DNA of 64,000 nucleotides from Rhynchopus sp. YZ270_cl-10 (lineage: Eukaryota > Euglenozoa > Diplonemea > Diplonemida > Diplonemidae). The first letter of the stretch is position 1. Each line of letters starts with the position of its first letter. Location of the stretch: positions 682,001-746,000 of the forward strand of contig OZ037880.1 in assembly GCA_964035575.1 (NCBI GenBank), written 5' to 3'. The notes under the pieces were generated by a model. The model was not told the origin of the DNA and did no database searches. It worked only from the letters and a program-made list of their open reading frames with translations. The translations under genes were made by a program, and so were the position numbers. Below are positions 62,297 to 64,000 of the stretch, in pieces.

Positions 62297-64000
62297 TCAA
62301 GTAAATAACTTATCCTCCAACCTTCTACGGTGTGGTTCAAACGGCCACACCTCTCCAGCCGATGCTGTTACCTTTTGCGGGGTGTGGTGGCGAGAGAGTG
62401 AACGGGCACGGTTTGTTGGGCTGGTACGGGCTTCGTGGTGTTCGGCGCGGGCCTTGGTGAAGTCACCGCCTGTGTAAGGTATTTTTCGACGTGCTTGGAT
62501 GACGCCGTAAGGCGTAGCAGGGTAGGAGAGCAGCTCAAGACGGAGCCGTGCACGGTCTCTCCGCCATGCGTCCTGCCGTGCGTCCCACTCATCCTGCTCA
62601 GCTTCGCACTGCATCGTAACCTCCTCCTGCGTCAGCACTGCGTCCAACGCCTCCTTACGCTCCTCAATGATCTGCATCTCACGCTCATAGTCTGTGATCA
62701 CCATTTGGTCATCGCTCTCTGCACGAAGCAGCATGTCCTTTGCGTCTACCTCACGCTGAATGCGATCCTTTACCTCTTGGTCCAAGGTAGCACGCCATTC
62801 TTGCAGCACAACAGAAAACTGCCGCCACTCTCGATCCCATGCAGAGAAGTGGGCGACCCTGCGCAGCATTTCCATTTCTTGCAGGCGCAGCATTTGGTAT
62901 ACAAGACGGCCGTGTTCGAGCTGTTCGTAGATGATGACGTTGCGGCGAGATGTCTCCCCCGCTATGACTACCCATTGTCCCTTCATACACCAACGCTTCC
63001 GGAGACAGGAGGACTCCCAGGTGCGCTGTCTTGCAGAGGTGTGGATCATTTGACTCTCCTTGGAAGAGTTTTTCATAAGTTTTGCCCACCCAGAAGACTC
63101 CTCGCGGTGGAGATTCCGCCGGAAAACTGCCTCCATGCCAAGCTCGTTTTCGAGGGGGGTGGTGCGGTGGGGGCGCTTAGGCTTTGATGCGCTGGAAGGG
63201 GTTTTCATCTTACGGAGCGACGCGAGGAGGCGTTTGTAGGCGCGTGAGGCTTCTTCGGTGTCGCCTTCGTGTTCGGCGTCAAGCACTTCGTCGCAGTGCT
63301 TCAGAATAGGCGACCCAGGAGACCCTGGCGACATGGACCCATCCCTCCGCCGCTCAGGGCTCAATGACGCCCACGCAGTGTTGTGCTCTGGAAGCTCTGC
63401 TGCAAAGGCCATCTGCATCTTAGCTCGATTGCTCCGCCGGATGTCGCTGCTAGTCACCTTAACCGGTTGTGCCCGGTCATCCCATGTTCGCGTAAATAAA
63501 TGCTCAATTAACTCCATCTTCAGGCAATCCTCGCCAACTCCAGGTTCGCTGGTATCGGGTGGGTTTGCTTCGGTCTCTTCGGGCGGGTCTGTGGGGTCTT
63601 GGAGGCTTGATGCAATGGTTTGCTGTCTGCCTAATCCAGAGGGGATGCCGACGGCGTCCCAATAGCCGAGCTGGCCGAATTGGGCGTTCCAGTTGTTGCC
63701 GGAGCGGAAGCCGATGCTGGCGGCGGATTGGGAGCCGCCCTCTGCGGTGTCGTGGTTGGTGCCTACTAGGCTCTCCATGTCGCCGCCTTCGAGGAGCGTT
63801 TCGATCGCATCCAGATGCTGCTGTGTGAGCAACGCAAGCAGCTCCGCCGCAGACCCCACCCTTGCCCAGGCCTCCACCCATAGGTCGGTGTACCCCACAC
63901 ACTCATCGGCACCGTCTGCACGCGACTCCTCTTCATAGAAGAGCTCCTTGCCGATGTTGCCAGGCTCCTCCCAGATGTCGTCGGAGATGTCCTTCATCAC
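62297..64000 (-). CDS. Large helical protein, C-terminal 567+ residues, start outside window
   Basis: Not recognised. The open frame reaches the right edge of the window, so the true start is probably further upstream. Acidic and Ser/Pro-rich segments (EETEANPPDTSEPGVGED, RRDGSMSPGSPGSP) alternate with helices. A central part contains RRNLHREESSGWAKLMKN and RNVIIYEQLEHGRLVYQMLR. The next 150 residues are a charged coiled-coil-like stretch rich in Trp (AHFSAWDREWRQFSVVLQEW, EQDEWDARQDAWRRDRARLR). Near the C-terminus RARSLSRHHTPQK resembles RARSRSQHTPRQK in the neighbouring gene. The repeated [DE]W and RQ patterns suggest a cytoskeletal or axonemal-type coiled coil, with low certainty. Confidence 0.6.
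   Translation of the reverse strand: MMKDISDDIWEEPGNIGKELFYEEESRADGADECVGYTDLWVEAWARVGSAAELLALLTQQHLDAIETLLEGGDMESLVGTNHDTAEGGSQSAASIGFRSGNNWNAQFGQLGYWDAVGIPSGLGRQQTIASSLQDPTDPPEETEANPPDTSEPGVGEDCLKMELIEHLFTRTWDDRAQPVKVTSSDIRRSNRAKMQMAFAAELPEHNTAWASLSPERRRDGSMSPGSPGSPILKHCDEVLDAEHEGDTEEASRAYKRLLASLRKMKTPSSASKPKRPHRTTPLENELGMEAVFRRNLHREESSGWAKLMKNSSKESQMIHTSARQRTWESSCLRKRWCMKGQWVVIAGETSRRNVIIYEQLEHGRLVYQMLRLQEMEMLRRVAHFSAWDREWRQFSVVLQEWRATLDQEVKDRIQREVDAKDMLLRAESDDQMVITDYEREMQIIEERKEALDAVLTQEEVTMQCEAEQDEWDARQDAWRRDRARLRLELLSYPATPYGVIQARRKIPYTGGDFTKARAEHHEARTSPTNRARSLSRHHTPQKVTASAGEVWPFEPHRRRLEDKLFT

Overview
The window reads as nuclear DNA of a unicellular eukaryote. It has GT-AG introns, a non-LTR retrotransposon, eukaryotic housekeeping genes (translation GTPase, adenosylhomocysteinase, an RNA polymerase III subunit, a histone chaperone) and long A/T homopolymers between genes. 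The translation GTPase is of the EFL (EF-1alpha-like) type, which is known from scattered lineages such as dinoflagellates, perkinsids, diplonemids, haptophytes and green algae. Every gene I can support, about two dozen, lies on the minus strand, and two housekeeping genes form tandem arrays. That style suggests a lineage with one-way gene clusters, for example a diplonemid euglenozoan, but this is inference and the species is not identified.

Layout, left to right (transcription runs right to left). 1-18984: nine almost identical two-exon EFL genes, the first cut by the window edge, separated by two alternating spacer types. 18989-27178: an apparently whole LINE with two ORFs, flanked on both sides by an (ACACC)n microsatellite and placed in the 5' region of the last EFL copy. 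27264-29522: a secretory JmjC/cupin-8-like protein that lacks the metal ligands. 30631-31917: a three-exon NASP-type histone chaperone. 31918-35381: a 3.5-kb gene-poor stretch rich in short hairpin repeats. 35382-43839: a coiled-coil protein, a lipid-anchored protein with repeated beta-grasp-like modules, a secreted protein with a basic tail, and a Lys/Glu-rich protein. 44719-45513: RPC10, split over three small exons. 45760-54209: four identical adenosylhomocysteinase genes. 54210-57143: gene-poor, with a small inverted-repeat element. 57144-57866: an ankyrin protein. 58600-59991: a 1.4-kb near-perfect palindrome. 60200-64000: two low-complexity proteins that share a short RS/TPQK-like motif, the last one cut by the window edge.

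The most unusual signal is not a gene. At least five families of 40-70 nt hairpin modules recur through introns and intergenic DNA. In one family the closing stem changes on both sides together (GCCT/AGGC, GCCCT/AGGGC, TGCCT/AGGCA, CACCT/AGGTG), as expected if base pairing is kept by selection or copied as a unit. Exon joins given here for multi-exon genes were checked by reading frame and splice-site sequence only; no transcript evidence was available.
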